Source of the DNA: Pegoplata infirma
Taxonomy: Eukaryota > Arthropoda > Insecta > Diptera > Anthomyiidae
Length of the DNA stretch: 64,000 nt
Direction: 5' to 3'
Assembly: GCA_963921195.1 (NCBI GenBank)
Contig: OY992541.1
Coordinates: 12,370,951 to 12,434,950 of the forward strand
Positions 1 through 11,934 of this stretch are shown here, in pieces. The stretch's first letter is position 1. Each line of letters opens with the position of its first letter. The translations under genes were made by a program, and so were the position numbers. The notes under the pieces were generated by a model. That model saw only the letters and a program-made list of their open reading frames with translations. It had not been told where the DNA came from and did no database searches.

Positions 1-398
1 GTAAAAATGATTTAGAAAACAAAATTTACAAATTTTTAATAACAAAATTCCGAAGAATGCAATAAAAACTCTTCTAATTGATAATGTATCCAATCTGATA
101 AAATAATTTCTAATTTCACGTTTAAAATTCCAAAAAATTTTACCAGATTTCATCTAATTATATAAAAATTTATCTTATTTTAACAGATAAGATATGATTT
201 AATACAATTAGATAGACCCATTTTTGGGATCAAACTTAATCAAATTTGATATTATTTTATCAAAAATAATAGAATTTGATATAATCGTATAATATTCGAT
301 CCGCCAATTTTCGGATCAAAATTAATATGGATTTACATAAAAGCATATCTGTTCATATATAATTAAATATTGCGTCATAAAACTTTTTTTTATTCGGG
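1..398. mobile_element. Right part of a CCCGA-terminus, TA-flanked MITE (cut by window start)
   Basis: The segment ends at ATTCGGG followed by TA at 399-400. It is nearly the same sequence as 5,010-5,415 and, inverted, as 6,015-6,430. No coding sequence is visible. The complete relative at 4,506-5,415 has TA on both sides, so this is read as the truncated end of a non-autonomous DNA transposon. Confidence 0.6.
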
Positions 399-485
399 TA
401 TGCCCATATATGACATGTGTGGACATATATGTCATATATGTTCATATGCCCTCATTTTACGTATATGGACATATATGTTGCAAAT
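399..485. other. Quasi-palindromic catatatg-rich spacer
   Basis: Short stretch of repeated catatatg and gacatatatg motifs resembling the interior of the CCCGGTG MITEs at 13,164-13,530 and 48,087-48,453. It is probably a fragment of that family and is the target of the hAT-type element that follows. Confidence 0.4.
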
Positions 486-493
486 ATGATCAT

Positions 494-1602
494 TAGAGTG
501 TCCCTTATTTTGGAAATGTTGGAAATCTTGAGACGGTACCCGCTCATTTTTTTCCTTTTGACTTAAAAATAACTCAGGAAAAATTTTACGCCCCTAGGAC
601 CACGCCTTCCCTACGCGACGGGGCCTTAAAGAGCGGGGCCTAAAAAATCATTTTTCCATACAAACCAAAAAATTTTTTTTTTATTTTTAATTTTTTTGTT
701 ATTAATTATTATATTACTTGGTTTGCTTATTCACGACAAAAAATTTGATTTTGGAGGGATAAGTCTTTCAGCGCTAAAAAATTTTTCGCAAAAAAAAAAT
801 TTGGGCGGCCGGGGTCCTACAGTAAAAAATTTTTAAAAAATATTTTTTTTTAGTTTTGACCAGCAACGGTTTTAGTTGCTATGTTGCTTTAAATGATATA
901 TATTCCAAAAAAAAAATTATTCATATCTGTGACATCTTTATCTTTTTCGAAAAAAAAAATTTTGAGCCGTAGGAATCCTACGGTAAAAAATTTTTAAAAA
1001 ATATTTTTTTTTAGTTTTGAAAAGCAATGGTTTTAGTTTTTATGTTGTTTTTAATGATATATATTCCAAAAAAAATATTATTCATATTTGTGACATTTTT
1101 ATCGTGTATCGAAAAAAATCATCAATGCATTTTTTACCCTTTTTTAGAACACGATTAAGATGTCACAGATACAAAAAATATTTTTTTATGAATATATATC
1201 ATTTAAAGCAACATAGCAGCTAAAACCGTTGCTGGTCAAAACTAAAAAAAAATATTTTTTAAAAATTTTTTACTGTAGGACCCCGGCGGCTCAAAATTTT
1301 TTTTTGCGAAAAATTTTTTAGCGCTGAAAGACTTATCCCACCAAAATCAAATTTTTTGTTGTGAATAAGCAAACCAAGTAATATAATAAATAATAACAAA
1401 AAAATTAAAAATCAAAAAAAAAATTTTTTGGTTTGTATGGAAAAATGATTTTTTAGGCCCCGCTCTTTAAGGGCCCGTCGCGTAGGGAAGGCGTGGTCCT
1501 AGGGGCGTAAAATTTTTCCTGAGTTATTTTTAAGTCAAAAGGAAAAAAATGAGCGGGTACCGTCTCAAGATTTCCAACATTTCCAAAATAAGGGACACTC
1601 TA
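494..1602. mobile_element. hAT-type foldback MITE, 1.1 kb
   Basis: The termini are TAGAGTGTCCC and GGGACACTCTA, flanked by the 8-bp duplication ATGATCAT (486-493 and 1,603-1,610). Nearly the whole element is one inverted repeat of about 530 bp per arm, including a GC-rich block around 590-640 and 1,455-1,510. The 8-bp duplication and TAGAG terminus fit the hAT superfamily. There is no transposase; a 68-codon frame inside has no family resemblance. Confidence 0.8.
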
Positions 1603-1796
1603 ATGATCATATATGCCATACAGTGTCATATATATTCATATATGCTACATATATATTTGTACCATTTTTGTACCATTTTTAACACAAATTAAATATGCAC
1701 CTAAAAAAAATAATCGGCAAGTCCCCTTTTTTTCGTAATTCGCCCCCTAAAAAAGGATATACTACGTCGTTAGGACTATACGCTATCCTTTTTAGG

Positions 1797-2040
1797 GTAC
1801 TTTTTAAAGTACTTTTTAGGGTACTTTTTTAGTGTACTTTTAGGGTACTTTTAAGCGTAGTTTTTAGGGTACTTTTTTAGCGTACTTTTTAGGGTACTTT
1901 CTAGGGTACTTTTTTAGGGTACTTTTTTAGCGTACTTTTTAGGGTACTTTTTAGCGTACTTTTAGGGTACTTTTTTAGGGTACTTTTTAGGGTACTTTTT
2001 AGCGTACTTTTTAGGGTACTTTTTAGGGTACTTTTTTAGG
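1797..2040. repeat. GTAC-centred short tandem array
   Basis: About 20 units of 11-13 bp of the type AGGGTACTTTTT, AGCGTACTTTTT and AGTGTACTTTTT, in a single orientation. It ends at the GGAAATAAATTTACCACGCC border that closes most other copies of this array in the window. Confidence 0.85.
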
Positions 2041-2904
2041 AAATAAATTTACCACGCCCATTTGCCTTTCTTATTATCATATTAGTTAAAATATTAAAAA
2101 ACACAAATTAAAAATGAACCTAAAAAAAATAATCGGCAAGTCCCCTTTTTTTCGTAATTCGCCCCCTAAAAAAGTACCCTAAAAAGGATAGCGTATATTC
2201 CTAACGATGTAGTATATCCTGAAGTAATCGGATTTAAAATTTCTCGACTGTGGACGGAGAATTAAAAGAAAAATTGGGTTTTTTAATTAGTTAAAATATT
2301 AAAAAACACAATTTTGCCACGCCCCATTTTTCTCTTAATTCTCCTTCGACAGTCTAAAAAATACAAATCCGATTAATTCAGGGTATGCTTTATTGTTAGA
2401 TCTAAATTGCTATGCAATTTTCTGCTTCCTAAGTCATTTGGGGGCTTCAAAAGAAGTAAAAATGTTAAAAAATCCCAATTTTGCCACGCCTAGAATTTTT
2501 CCAGATTGTAGTTAATAGGGAAGACGTCTGCAGGAAGTATTCCACATACGGATTGTTCGACTTATAAATGAATTTTCGCTGTAATGCGTTGTGCGGTACA
2601 CTGGCTAATCGACAACAAATGGATGAGCCCTACTAGGGTACTTTTTTAGGGTGCAATGCCAATTTTCATCTTCCTAAGTCATTCGGGGTCTTCAAATTAG
2701 TTAAAATATTAAAAACCCCAATTTTTCTACGCTCTTTTATCTTTTAATTCTGCGTCCACAGTCGAGAAATTTTAAATCTGATTACTTCAGGATATACTAC
2801 ATCGTTAGGACTATACGCTATCCTTTTTAGGGCACTTTTTTAGGGTTCTTTTTAGGGGGCGAATTACGAAAAAAAGGGGACTTGCCGATTTTTTTTTGTG
2901 CATA
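2041..2904. repeat. S-type repeat module (tcggcaagtcccc / cgccccct family)
   Basis: Non-coding module seen again at 16,945-18,915 and 42,175-44,545. It contains AATCGGCAAGTCCCC, GTAATTCGCCCCCT, GATAGCGTATA and GATGTAGTATATCC blocks in both orientations. It is cut at its right end by the TA-flanked element starting at 2,905 and resumes at 4,350. Confidence 0.65.
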
Positions 2905-4349
2905 CCCGACTAAAAATAAATATACAGATCCATATATAATTTGAAATTGAGCCATATATAATTTAATATGGCACAACACGTATTTGGATAAAAAAAGATG
3001 ATGAAATTGGTGGATCAAAATAGCTTAAAATTTGTTATATTAGATTAAATATGATCGTTTTTGATCCGAATATTGGCTTTATCTAATTTGATATAATTGT
3101 ATATAATTTTATATCATAAGATAAAATATGTAGAATTTTGCATAAAATATTTTTTTTATCTCCCTAGTAAAAATCATTTCGTATATAGCCATGTATAAAT
3201 TTATACAAATATATCATTTTATACATACTGAGATCTTATTATATTTAATTATATAAAAAATCAATCAGATATGACCAAATTTCGTATCAAATTATATAAA
3301 ATTTGATATAACTCCCGATAAAATTTTATAAAATTTGATACGAATTTTGGTCTTATCTGAGAAATTTTTATATAATTTTATATAATTAGATAATTTTATG
3401 TAAAATTAGGTATATTTGTATCAATTTATACATGGATATATACAAACCCATTTTTACTAGGGCTCATAATTTTCAAATTAATCCCAAGTTTTTTCGGGAT
3501 ATGCAAAAAAAATTGACAAAAAAAAATTGTGTCCGGAACTTAGAAATTTAAAAAAAAAACAAAATTTAAAAAAAATTTTCCTAAAACTTTGTTAATAAAT
3601 TTTTACTTCAAAACGCAAAAAATGTACCAAAAATATTTTTTATCCAGGACTTAGAAAATATTACAAAACTTTTTCAGGACTTAAATTTTTTTTTGTTTAA
3701 ATCATTTTTAATGAAATTCTTAACTCCAAAACGCAAAAATTATTTGTGTCTGGAAATTAAAAAAAAAATTCTCGGGACTTAGAAAACTTTTTTCCCCCGA
3801 TTCGGAACCATATATATATGTGTATCTCATCTTGTATGAGGTCAGACATGGAGTTGTATATCATATATTTATTTATCTAATATTGTATGAGGTCATTCAT
3901 GGAGTCATATAAAATATTGTGCTCGATTCGGAAGTACTCTTTCACCATTCACCAAATATTTAAAAATTTTATATTTTTCTGAATTTTATACTTAAAAATT
4001 TTTTCTTGTTTAAATTAAAATTCTAGTTAATGTCTTTCAATATTTTTTCAAGAAAAAAAATTTTAAATTTTAAAATTCGAAAAGATATCAAATTTTTAAA
4101 AAGTAGGTGAATGGTGAAAGAGTACTCCCGAATCGAGCACATTATATGCAACATCTAATTTAATAAAGCTTTATATATTGTATGTGGAGCAACACATGAT
4201 TCGATATCCATTTATATGGCACCATATTAAATTTTGGGTGTAAAACTTAATACAACATACATTCACATATAATTATGTAAAGTACTGTGTATGGCCGTAT
4301 ATAAATATATTAAATAATATGTTACTATATCTAAACATTTTTAGTCGGG
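2905..4349. mobile_element. TA-flanked element with CCCGACTAAAAA terminus
   Basis: It starts CCCGACTAAAAATAAAT and ends ACATTTTTAGTCGGG, with TA on both sides (2,903-2,904 and 4,350-4,351). Removing it restores TGTGCATACTTAATTTGTG, which exists uninterrupted near 18,897. The interior is AT-rich inverted repeat without a credible gene. The family is unassigned; a Tc1/mariner-like TA target is the only class hint. Confidence 0.75.
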
Positions 4350-4367
4350 TACTTAATTTGTGTTTCC

Positions 4368-5572
4368 CGAGTAAAAATAGACATATATTACAATATATAA
4401 CTTGATACAAACATAATAAATTATATATAATTATACATCCCTGAGATATTTTCTAAATTTTTTTAATGCAGTCATATGTAGTAATATATAATTTAATTAT
4501 GATTACCCGAGTAAAAAAGATATGATATAATCATATATGCTAATATATAATTATTTAAATTTATATATGGTTATGCATGAACTTTGATATGGACATATAA
4601 GTTTACATATAGCATTGTATTTTTCCTTATTTTTTAATATGATAACATACATATTCATATCTATTTATATACCGATCTATGTGAAATTAGATATGACATG
4701 TAAGGTAGAGAATTTTTGGATATGGCATATAAAATAATATATGATTTTATTTATAATTATATCCCGAAAAAAAATTTCAAAATTTTCTAAGTCCCGGACA
4801 ATTAAAAAAAATAAAAAAATTTCAAGTCCTAAGAAATATTATGAAAATTTTCCAAAGTCCCGGACACAAAATTTTTTTGGCAATTGTTTTTTGAGTAAAA
4901 AAATCATTGAAAATGTTTTTAGGAGAAATTTTATGTTTTTGAAAAGTTTTTCAGTTCCAAAAAAATGTTTTTAAATTTTCTAAGACACAAACATTTTTTG
5001 GAATTTTTAAATCCCGTAAAAATGATTTTAGAAAACAAAATTGACAAATTTTTAGTAAAAAAATTCCGAAGAATACAATAAAAAACTCTTCTAACCGATA
5101 ATGTATCCAATCTGATAAAATAATTTATAATTTCACGTTTAAAATTCCAAAAAATTTTACCAGATTTCATCTAATTATATACAAATTTATGTAATTTTAT
5201 CAGATAAGATATGATTTAATACAATTAGATAGACCCATTTTTGGGATCAAACTTAATCAAATTTGATATTATTTTATCAAAAATAATAGAATTTGATATA
5301 ATCGTATAACATTCGATCCGTAAATTTTCGGATCAAAATTAATATGGATTTACATACAAGCATATCTGTTCATATAAAATTAAATATTGCGTCATATAAC
5401 TTTTTTTTACTCGGGTAGGATTAAAAGGTGTACGGTTGATATAATTATATAAAATTATATGAGGGTCAATAAAAAATTTGTTTTTCTGCATAATTTAACA
5501 TAATATTATATATAGCTTATTCTGTTCCATATAAAACTAGATATGTTTCCAATTAACCAAAAATTTTCTAAG
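4368..5572. repeat. P-type repeat module carrying a MITE
   Basis: Begins CCCGAGTAAAAATAGACAT and continues after the 4,506-5,415 insertion as GGATTAAAAGGTGTACGG through the TTTCCAATTAACC end. The same module flanks every S module and GTAC array in the large inverted duplication (for example 18,916-19,039 and 46,731-46,900). Confidence 0.65.
4506..5415. mobile_element. 910-bp TA-flanked CCCGAGTAAAA MITE
   Basis: Termini are CCCGAGTAAAAAAGATATG and TTTTTTTACTCGGG, with TA at 4,504-4,505 and 5,416-5,417. The joined empty site, ATGATTAGGATTAAAAGG, occurs uninterrupted around 27,838. Two overlapping 77-79-codon frames on opposite strands inside show no family features and are treated as chance. 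Confidence 0.8.
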
Positions 5573-6014
5573 CCCGAGTAAAAAAAAATTGTATGATAAA
5601 ACATGTTATCTTATAAAATTATATATAATTTATTGGATCTGATTTTGCTAAATTTCATCCGAAAATTGGCCGCGCCAAAGTTATCTCATAACATGTTATA
5701 ATATATGAAGTTACAGTTTAATATTTGATTGTATGTGATTTCATCCGGAAATTGGCCGCGCCAAAGTTATCCCAAATTATCTATTATCATGATTTTGTAT
5801 TAAATATGATATGATATGATGTAATTTCATCCGGAAATTGGCCGCGCCAAAGTTATCATAAAATATCAAATATCATGATTTTATATTAAATTGGATATTA
5901 TATAATGTAATTTCATCCGAAATTTGGCCGCGCCAAAGTTATCTTATAATATCTGATATCTTGATTTTATAAAAAAAATATTGGATACATTTTTATCCAA
6001 AAAATGTTTCTGTT
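5573..6014. repeat. CCCGAGTAAAA-started module with four GGCCGCGCC tandem repeats
   Basis: Starts CCCGAGTAAAAAAAATTG. Four copies of TTTCATCCGAAAATTGGCC followed by GCGCCAAAGTTATC are spaced about 80-90 bp apart (near 5,655, 5,736, 5,829 and 5,915). These GC-rich blocks stand out in a very AT-rich neighbourhood. No gene is visible. Confidence 0.65.
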
Positions 6015-6925
6015 CCCGAGTAAAAAAAAGTTATATGCCACAATATTTAATTATATATGAACAGATATGCTTTTATGTAAATCCATATTAATTTTGATCC
6101 GAAAATTGGCGGATCGAATATTATACGATTATATCAAATTCTATTATTTTTGATAAAATAATATCAAACTTGATTAAGTTTGATCCCAAAAATGGGTCTA
6201 TCTAATTGTATTAAATCATATCTTATCTGTTAAAATTAGATAAATTTTTATATAATTAGATGAAATCTGGTGAATTTTTTTGGAATTTTAAACGTGAAAT
6301 TAGAAATTATTTTATCAGATTGGATACATTATCAATTAGAAGAGTTTTATTGCATTCTTCGGAATTTTTTCGGGACTTAGCAAATTAATAAAAATTTTGA
6401 ATTTTTTTTCTAAAATCATTTTTAAGGGATTTAAAAATTCCAAAAAATGTTTGTGTCTTAGAAAATTTAAAAACATTTTTTCGGAACTTAAAAATTTTTC
6501 AAAAAAATAAAATTTCTCCTAAAAACTTTTTCAATGATTTTTTTACTCCAAATGACTTTTTTACTCCGGGACTTTGGAAAATTTTCATAAAATTTTTTAG
6601 GACTTGAAAATTTTTTAATTTTTATTTAATTGTGCGGGACTTAGAAAATTTTGAAAATTTTTTTCAGGATATAATTATAAATAAAATCATATATCTTTTT
6701 ATCTGCCATATCTAAAAATTCCCGACATTATATGTCATATCTAATTTCATATAGATCGGTATGTAAATAGATATGAATATGTATGTTATCATATTAAAAA
6801 ATAAGGAAAAATACAATGCTATATATAAACTTATATGTCCATATCAATGTTCATGCATAACCATATATAAATATAAATAATTATATAATAGCATATATGA
6901 TTATATCAGATCTTTTTTACTCGGG
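6015..6925. mobile_element. Inverted copy of the 910-bp CCCGAGTAAAA MITE
   Basis: This is the same element as 4,506-5,415 in the opposite orientation, ending TCTTTTTTACTCGGG followed by TA at 6,926-6,927. The left side lacks a TA, so the pair may be the arms of a larger foldback unit (4,506-6,925) rather than two independent insertions. Confidence 0.65.
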
Positions 6926-8181
6926 TATGCTCTCATTTTACGTATATGGACATATATGTTGCAAATATGATCATATATGATTGCATACAATATATGACCA
7001 TTAGAGTGTCCCTTATTTTGGAAATGTTGGAAATGTTGAGACGGTACCCCCTCATTTTTTTCCTTTTGACAAAAAAATAACTCAGGAAAAATTTTACGCC
7101 CCTACGACCACGCCTTCCCTACGCGACGGGGCCGTAAAGAGCGGGGCCTTAAAAATCATTTTTCCATACAAAGCAAAAAAAAATTTTTTTGATTTTAAAT
7201 TTTTTGTTATTAATTATAATATTACTTGGTTATCTTATTCACGACAAAAAATTTGATTTTGGTGGGATGAGGCTTTCAGTTTTAAAAAATTTTTCGAAAA
7301 AAAAAATTTAGAGCTTTTGGGGTCCTACAGTAAAAATTTTTTAAAAAATATTTTTTTTTAGTTTTGACAAGCAACCGTTTTAGTTGAATTGTTGATTTTA
7401 ATGATATATTTTCATAAAAAAATATTATTCCTATCTGTGACATCTTTATCGTGATCTAAAAAAGGGTAAAAAATGCATTTTTGATGTTTTTCGATACACG
7501 ATCAAGATGTCACAGATATGAGTAATATTTTTTTATGAATATATATCATTAAAAGCAACATTACAACTAAAACCGTTGCTTGTCAAAACTAAAAAAAAAA
7601 ATTTTTTAACAATTTTTACTGTAGGACCCCAAAAGCTCTAAATTTTTTTTTTCGAAAAATTTTTTAAAACTGAAAGCCTCATCCCACCAAAATCAAATTT
7701 TTTGTCGTGAATAAGATAACCAAGTAATATTATAATTAATAACAAAAAAATTTAAAATCAAAAAAAAAAATTTTTGCTTTGTATGGAAAAATGATTTTTA
7801 AGGCCCCGCTCTTTACGGCCCCGTCGCGTAGGGAAGGCGTGGTCGTAGGGGCGTAAAATTTTTGCTGAGTTATTTTTTAGTCAAAAGGAAAAAAATGAGG
7901 GGGTACCGTCTCAACATTTGCATGTTGAGATGAGTAATATCACAGATATGAGTAATATTTTTTTATGAATATATATCATTAAAAGCAACATTACAACTAA
8001 AACCGTTGCTTGTCAAAACTAAAAAAAAAAATTTTTTAAAAATTTTTACTGTAGGACCCCAAAAGCTCTAAATTTTTTTTTTCGAAAAATTTTTTAAAAC
8101 TGAAAGCCTCATCCCACCAAAATCAAATTTTTTGTAGTGAATAAGATAACCAAGTAATATTACAATTACGTCAATAATAAT

Positions 8182-8760
8182 ATTTCCGGACAGCCAGATA
8201 TAGCTTCAGCATGGTACAAAGGGGCGTGGCATTTTACGCCCCTTTGTCCGATCGCTGTCGCTTACGGCCTATAGTTCCCGCCTCGGTTAGTACTATCTGT
8301 GGTGAAAAATTAATGAAAATGGGTTAAGCCGTTCTTTACTTATTGCGGAACAGGCAGATATAGCTTCAGCATGGTACAAAGGGGCGTGGCATTTTACGCC
8401 CCCTTGTCCGATCGCGGTGGCTTATGACCTATAGTTACCGCCTTGGTTAATACTATCTGTGGTGAAAATTTCATAAAAATCGGTTAAGCCGTTTTTATGT
8501 TATTGCCGGACAGGCAGATATAGCTTCAGCATGGTACAAAGGGGCGTGGCATTTTACGGTTCTTTGTCCGATCGCGGTCTCTTATGGCCTATAGTTCCCG
8601 CCCCGGTTAGTACTATCTGTGGTGAAAATTTCATGAAAATCGGTTAAGCCGTTCTTTACTTATTGCGGAACAGACAGACAGACAGACAGACAGACAGAAG
8701 GACAGACAGACAGACAAACCAACAATCAGATTTATAATATTAATAGGGATGTTTTGCACC
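8182..8760. repeat. ~160-bp tandem repeat, first block
   Basis: Three units containing GCTTCAGCATGGTACAAAG, GGGGCGTGGCATTTTACGCC and TTAGTACTATCTGTGGTG. A short hairpin, GGGGCGTGGC...ACGCCCC, lies in each unit. The block ends in an ACAG microsatellite and the tail CAGATTTATAATATTAATAG, a layout I associate with 3' ends of RTE-like or derived insect repeats; that link is tentative. Confidence 0.75.
8671..8716. repeat. ACAG microsatellite
   Basis: GACAGACAGACAG run with one AAGG interruption at the end of the 160-bp tandem block. A matching run occurs at about 11,626-11,662 at the end of the second block. Confidence 0.85.
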
Positions 8761-9456
8761 CGGCGTTGCCCGGGTTGAAAAACATATATAATCAATGAGT
8801 TATTTATTAGTCAGTTTAATTACTGTTTCGTAACTTGAGGTTTGGTCGATTTTGTCGATTTTTTAGCGTGGGGAACATGGTATGTATGTGTTACTCCGTC
8901 ATGGGAACAATCCTAATATTGATGTATTTCTTTAATATTTATTAATGTATTTCTTTAATGGCTTTTAAAAGGAATCTACAGTTCCCTCCTCGGTTAGCAC
9001 TTTATGTGGTGAAAACTTCAATAAAGACATAACTTTCACTGTAGTTTAAGTGGGAGTGGCATTTAACGCATTTAGTTAAATTTTGGTCTCATGTGACCTA
9101 TAGTTCCCCTATTAGTTAGCTCGTGAAAAAATGCAATTAAATTTGCTCAGCAGTTTTTCCACGTTCGCGGAACAGGCAGACATAACTCTCACTAAAGTAC
9201 AAAGGGGCGTGCCATTATATGCCTTTTTATCAGTCGCTGTTTAATATTGCCTACAAAGTGGCGTGCCATTATACAGGAAAAAATATTTTTTAATTTAATA
9301 CAAAGGGGTGCGGCATTTTAAGCCCCTTGGCCGATCGGCACGGTAAAGACCATCTATGGTGAAAATTTTATTTAAATTTGTTTCACCATTAACACATGAG
9401 TACGGATCAGACAAAAATAAATTGTCTATAGTTTCCGCCTCAATAAGTACTAAACA
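8761..9456. repeat. Diverged copies of the 160-bp family
   Basis: Holds CACCCGGCGTTGCCCGGGTTG-like DNA at 8,757-8,776 and then degraded units recognisable by aaaggggcgtg (near 9,200 and 9,300) and ttccgcctc. No gene is visible; a 69-codon minus-strand frame overlapping the border with the next element looks like chance. Confidence 0.5.
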
Positions 9457-10099
9457 CCCAAGCAGAAATTGACGACGGTTCCAAAAAAAGCGTTCTGAAA
9501 GCACTTTAACAAAAAAGAAGCATTCTCAAAACGCTTTTTTTTAAACGTTTTTCAAGCGTTTTTGAAAAGCGTTCTGCAAGCGCTATAACAAATAAGAAAC
9601 AATTTAAAAACGTTTTTTCGAACGCTTTGCGAGCGTATTCGAAAAGCTTTTTAAGAGTTCTTTAGATTTTTTTTTGGAAAAATTTTCTAAGTTCCGAAAC
9701 TATTTTTGAAAAACAATTTTTTGTCGATTTTTTTTTTTGTTTTTTAAGTAAAAAAAAATCATAAAAAATATTTTAAGAAATTTTATTTTTTTAATTTTCT
9801 AAGTTTCGAAAAATTTTTTGAAAATTTTTCTTGGAGTACAAACAAAATGAAATTTCATTTCACTTTGTATCAAGCAAATTATTTAACCGAACTAAAACAG
9901 TTTTTAAAGCGCTTTGATGCCTTTAAAAAACGTTCTTAAAGTACTTTTTTACATCGCTTTTAAAACGCTTTAAGCCTAGCGTAGATCGATGCTATCATTC
10001 GGATCTTCTGAAGGCGCTTTGAAGTTGTTATACAGAACGCTCGTACAACCGTCCACAACGCTTTCACAACGCTTTTGCGATTGTATTTTTCTGACTGGG
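9457..10099 (-). mobile_element. Non-autonomous CACTA-like element, short copy
   Basis: The 643-bp element has ends CCCAAGCAGAAATTG and TTTCTGACTGGG, matching the two ends of the interrupted element at 19,040-27,821 in reverse orientation. Both terminal ~200 bp are packed with AAAGCG and CGCTTT motifs in both orientations, the kind of subterminal repeat seen in EnSpm/CACTA elements. It sits inside the 160-bp family. Its target duplication is not clear, and the class assignment is inference. Confidence 0.6.
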
Positions 10100-10403
10100 A
10101 GCTGTGGTAAAAATTATAATAACATCGGGTTCGCCACTTAAGCTTAATTACGTAAAGGCAGAATAAACTTTCAGTACATTGCAAAAGACGTTGCAGTTGA
10201 TACAGACTAAAGTTCCCGTCTCTGTTAGTACTGTCTTTGGAAAATGTTTTGTTAAAATCGGTTTAGTCGTTTAAGCGTTATTAAGGAACAGACCTAACCT
10301 AATAAAATAAAAAGGGGCGTGCTATTTTATTTTTTATTAAAATCGGTATAGACGTTTAAGCATGATTACGGAACATTCAGAAAAAACGTTCAGTATAGTA
10401 CAA
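10100..10403. repeat. Degraded 160-bp family fragments
   Basis: Shows pieces such as AAAATCGGTTTAGTCG and AAAAGGGGCGTG. No gene is visible. Confidence 0.45.
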
Positions 10404-11690
10404 AGGGGCGTGTGGTGAAAATTTTATGAAAATGGGTTAAGCCGTTCTTAACTTATTGCGGAACAGGCAGATATAGCTTCAGCATGGTACAAAGGGGCGT
10501 GGCATTTTACGCCCCTTTGTCCGATCGCTGGCGCTTATGTCCTATAGTTCCCGCTTTGGTTAGTACCATAGAGAATACATTGAGGCGAAGGCGTCCAAAA
10601 TATAGTTGTCAAAGTACAACTTGTATACATGTGGTTGTTGACAACTTGTATACATGTGGTTGTGTGGTGAATTCACATCGACAATGTATGTGTGAGAAAT
10701 TGGAAAAAGATAGTGATATTATTTTTTCTTTCACCTTCGCCTCTATGTATACTCTATGGTTAGTACTATCTGTGGTGAAAATTTCATGAAAATGGGTGAA
10801 GCCGTTCTTTACTTATTGCGGAACAGGCAGATATAGCTTCAGCATGGTACAAAGGGGCGTGGCATTTTACGCCCCTTTATCCGATCGCTGTCGCTTACTG
10901 TCTATAGTTCCCGCCTCGGTTAGTACTATCTGTGGTGAAAATTTCATGAAAATGGGTTAAACCGTTCTTTACTTATTGCGGAACAGGCAGAACAGGCTTC
11001 AGCATGGTACAAAGGGGCGTGGCATTTTACGCCCCTTTGTCCGATCGCGGTCGCTTATGGACTATAGTTCCCGCCTCGGTTAATACTATCTGTGGTGGAA
11101 ATTTCATGAAAATCGGTTGAGCCGTTTTTCTGTTATTTCCGGACAGCCAGATATAGCTTCAGCATGGTACAAAGGGGCGTGGCATTTTACGCCCCTTTGT
11201 CCGATCGCTGTCGCTTATGGCCTATAGTTCCCGCCTCGGTTAGTACTATCTGTGGTGAAAATTTAATGAAAATGGGTTAAGCCGTTCTTTACTTATTGCG
11301 GAACAGGCAGATATAGCTTCAGCATGGTACAATGGGGCGTGGCATTTTACGCCCCTTTGTCCGATCGCGGTGGCTTATGACCTATAGTTACCGCCTTGGT
11401 TAATACTATCTGTGGTGAAAATTTCATAAAAATCGGTTAAGCCGTTTTTATGTTATTGCCGGACAGGCAGATATAGCTTCAGCATGGTACAAAGGGGCGT
11501 GGCACTTTACGCCCCTTTGTCCGATCGCGGTCTCTTATGGCCTATAGTTCCCGCCCCGGTTAGTACTATCTGTGGTGAAAATTTCATGAAAATCGGTTAA
11601 GCCGTTCTTTGCTTATTGCGGAACAGACAGACAGACAGACAGAAGAACAGACAGACAGACAAACCAACAATCAGATTTATAATATTAATA
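10404..11690. repeat. ~160-bp tandem repeat, second block
   Basis: Six further units with GCTTCAGCATGGTACAAAG at about 10,473, 10,836, 10,990, 11,158, 11,317 and 11,477. The block ends in the ACAG microsatellite and the CAGATTTATAATATTAATAG tail. A 101-codon frame across the first units is a repeat artefact. Confidence 0.8.
10567..10758. mobile_element. 192-bp MITE with 8-bp target duplication
   Basis: Imperfect terminal repeats CATAGAGAATACAT and ATGTATACTCTATG, flanked by GTTAGTAC at 10,559-10,566 and 10,759-10,766. The 160-bp unit reads through GTTAGTACTATCTGTGG in other copies, confirming the empty site. The interior carries a direct repeat of ACAACTTGTATACATGTGG. An 8-bp duplication suggests a hAT or P-type element. 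Confidence 0.8.
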
Positions 11691-11934
11691 GGGATAATAG
11701 GGATAACAAAAAAATTTAAAATCAAAAAAAAATTTTTTTGCTTTGTATGGAAAAATGATTTTTAAGGCCCCGCTCTTTACGGCCCCGTCGCGTAGGGAAG
11801 GCGTGGTCGTAGGGGCGTAAAATATTTGCTGAGTTATTTTTTAGTCAAAAGGAAAAAAATGAGGGGGTACCGTCTCAACATTTCCAAAATAAGGGACACT
11901 CTAATGACCATATATGCTCGTATATTTACATATA

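Larger units (their letters stand above)
7002..11903. mobile_element. hAT-type foldback element, expanded by internal insertions
   Basis: Same TAGAGTGTCCC terminus as 494-1,602, with the 8-bp duplication ATGACCAT at 6,994-7,001 and 11,904-11,911. A complete hairpin (7,002-7,920) is followed by a direct repeat of its own 7,510-7,750 segment (about 7,943-8,167). The element is then interrupted by the ~160-bp tandem family (8,170-11,700) before its true right end. It is non-autonomous. Confidence 0.75.

Noticed and set aside
1797..2040. TTTAGGG-like telomeric repeats in the GTAC arrays
   Set aside because: AGGGTACTTTTT superficially recalls plant-type telomere repeats, but the unit is 11-13 bp with a GTAC core, varies (AGCG, AGTG) and flips strand within an array. 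The transposons around it do not suggest a chromosome end.
10484..10789. 101-codon plus-strand frame with several cysteines
   Set aside because: It spans a 160-bp repeat unit and the 192-bp MITE inserted in it, so it was created by the insertion.
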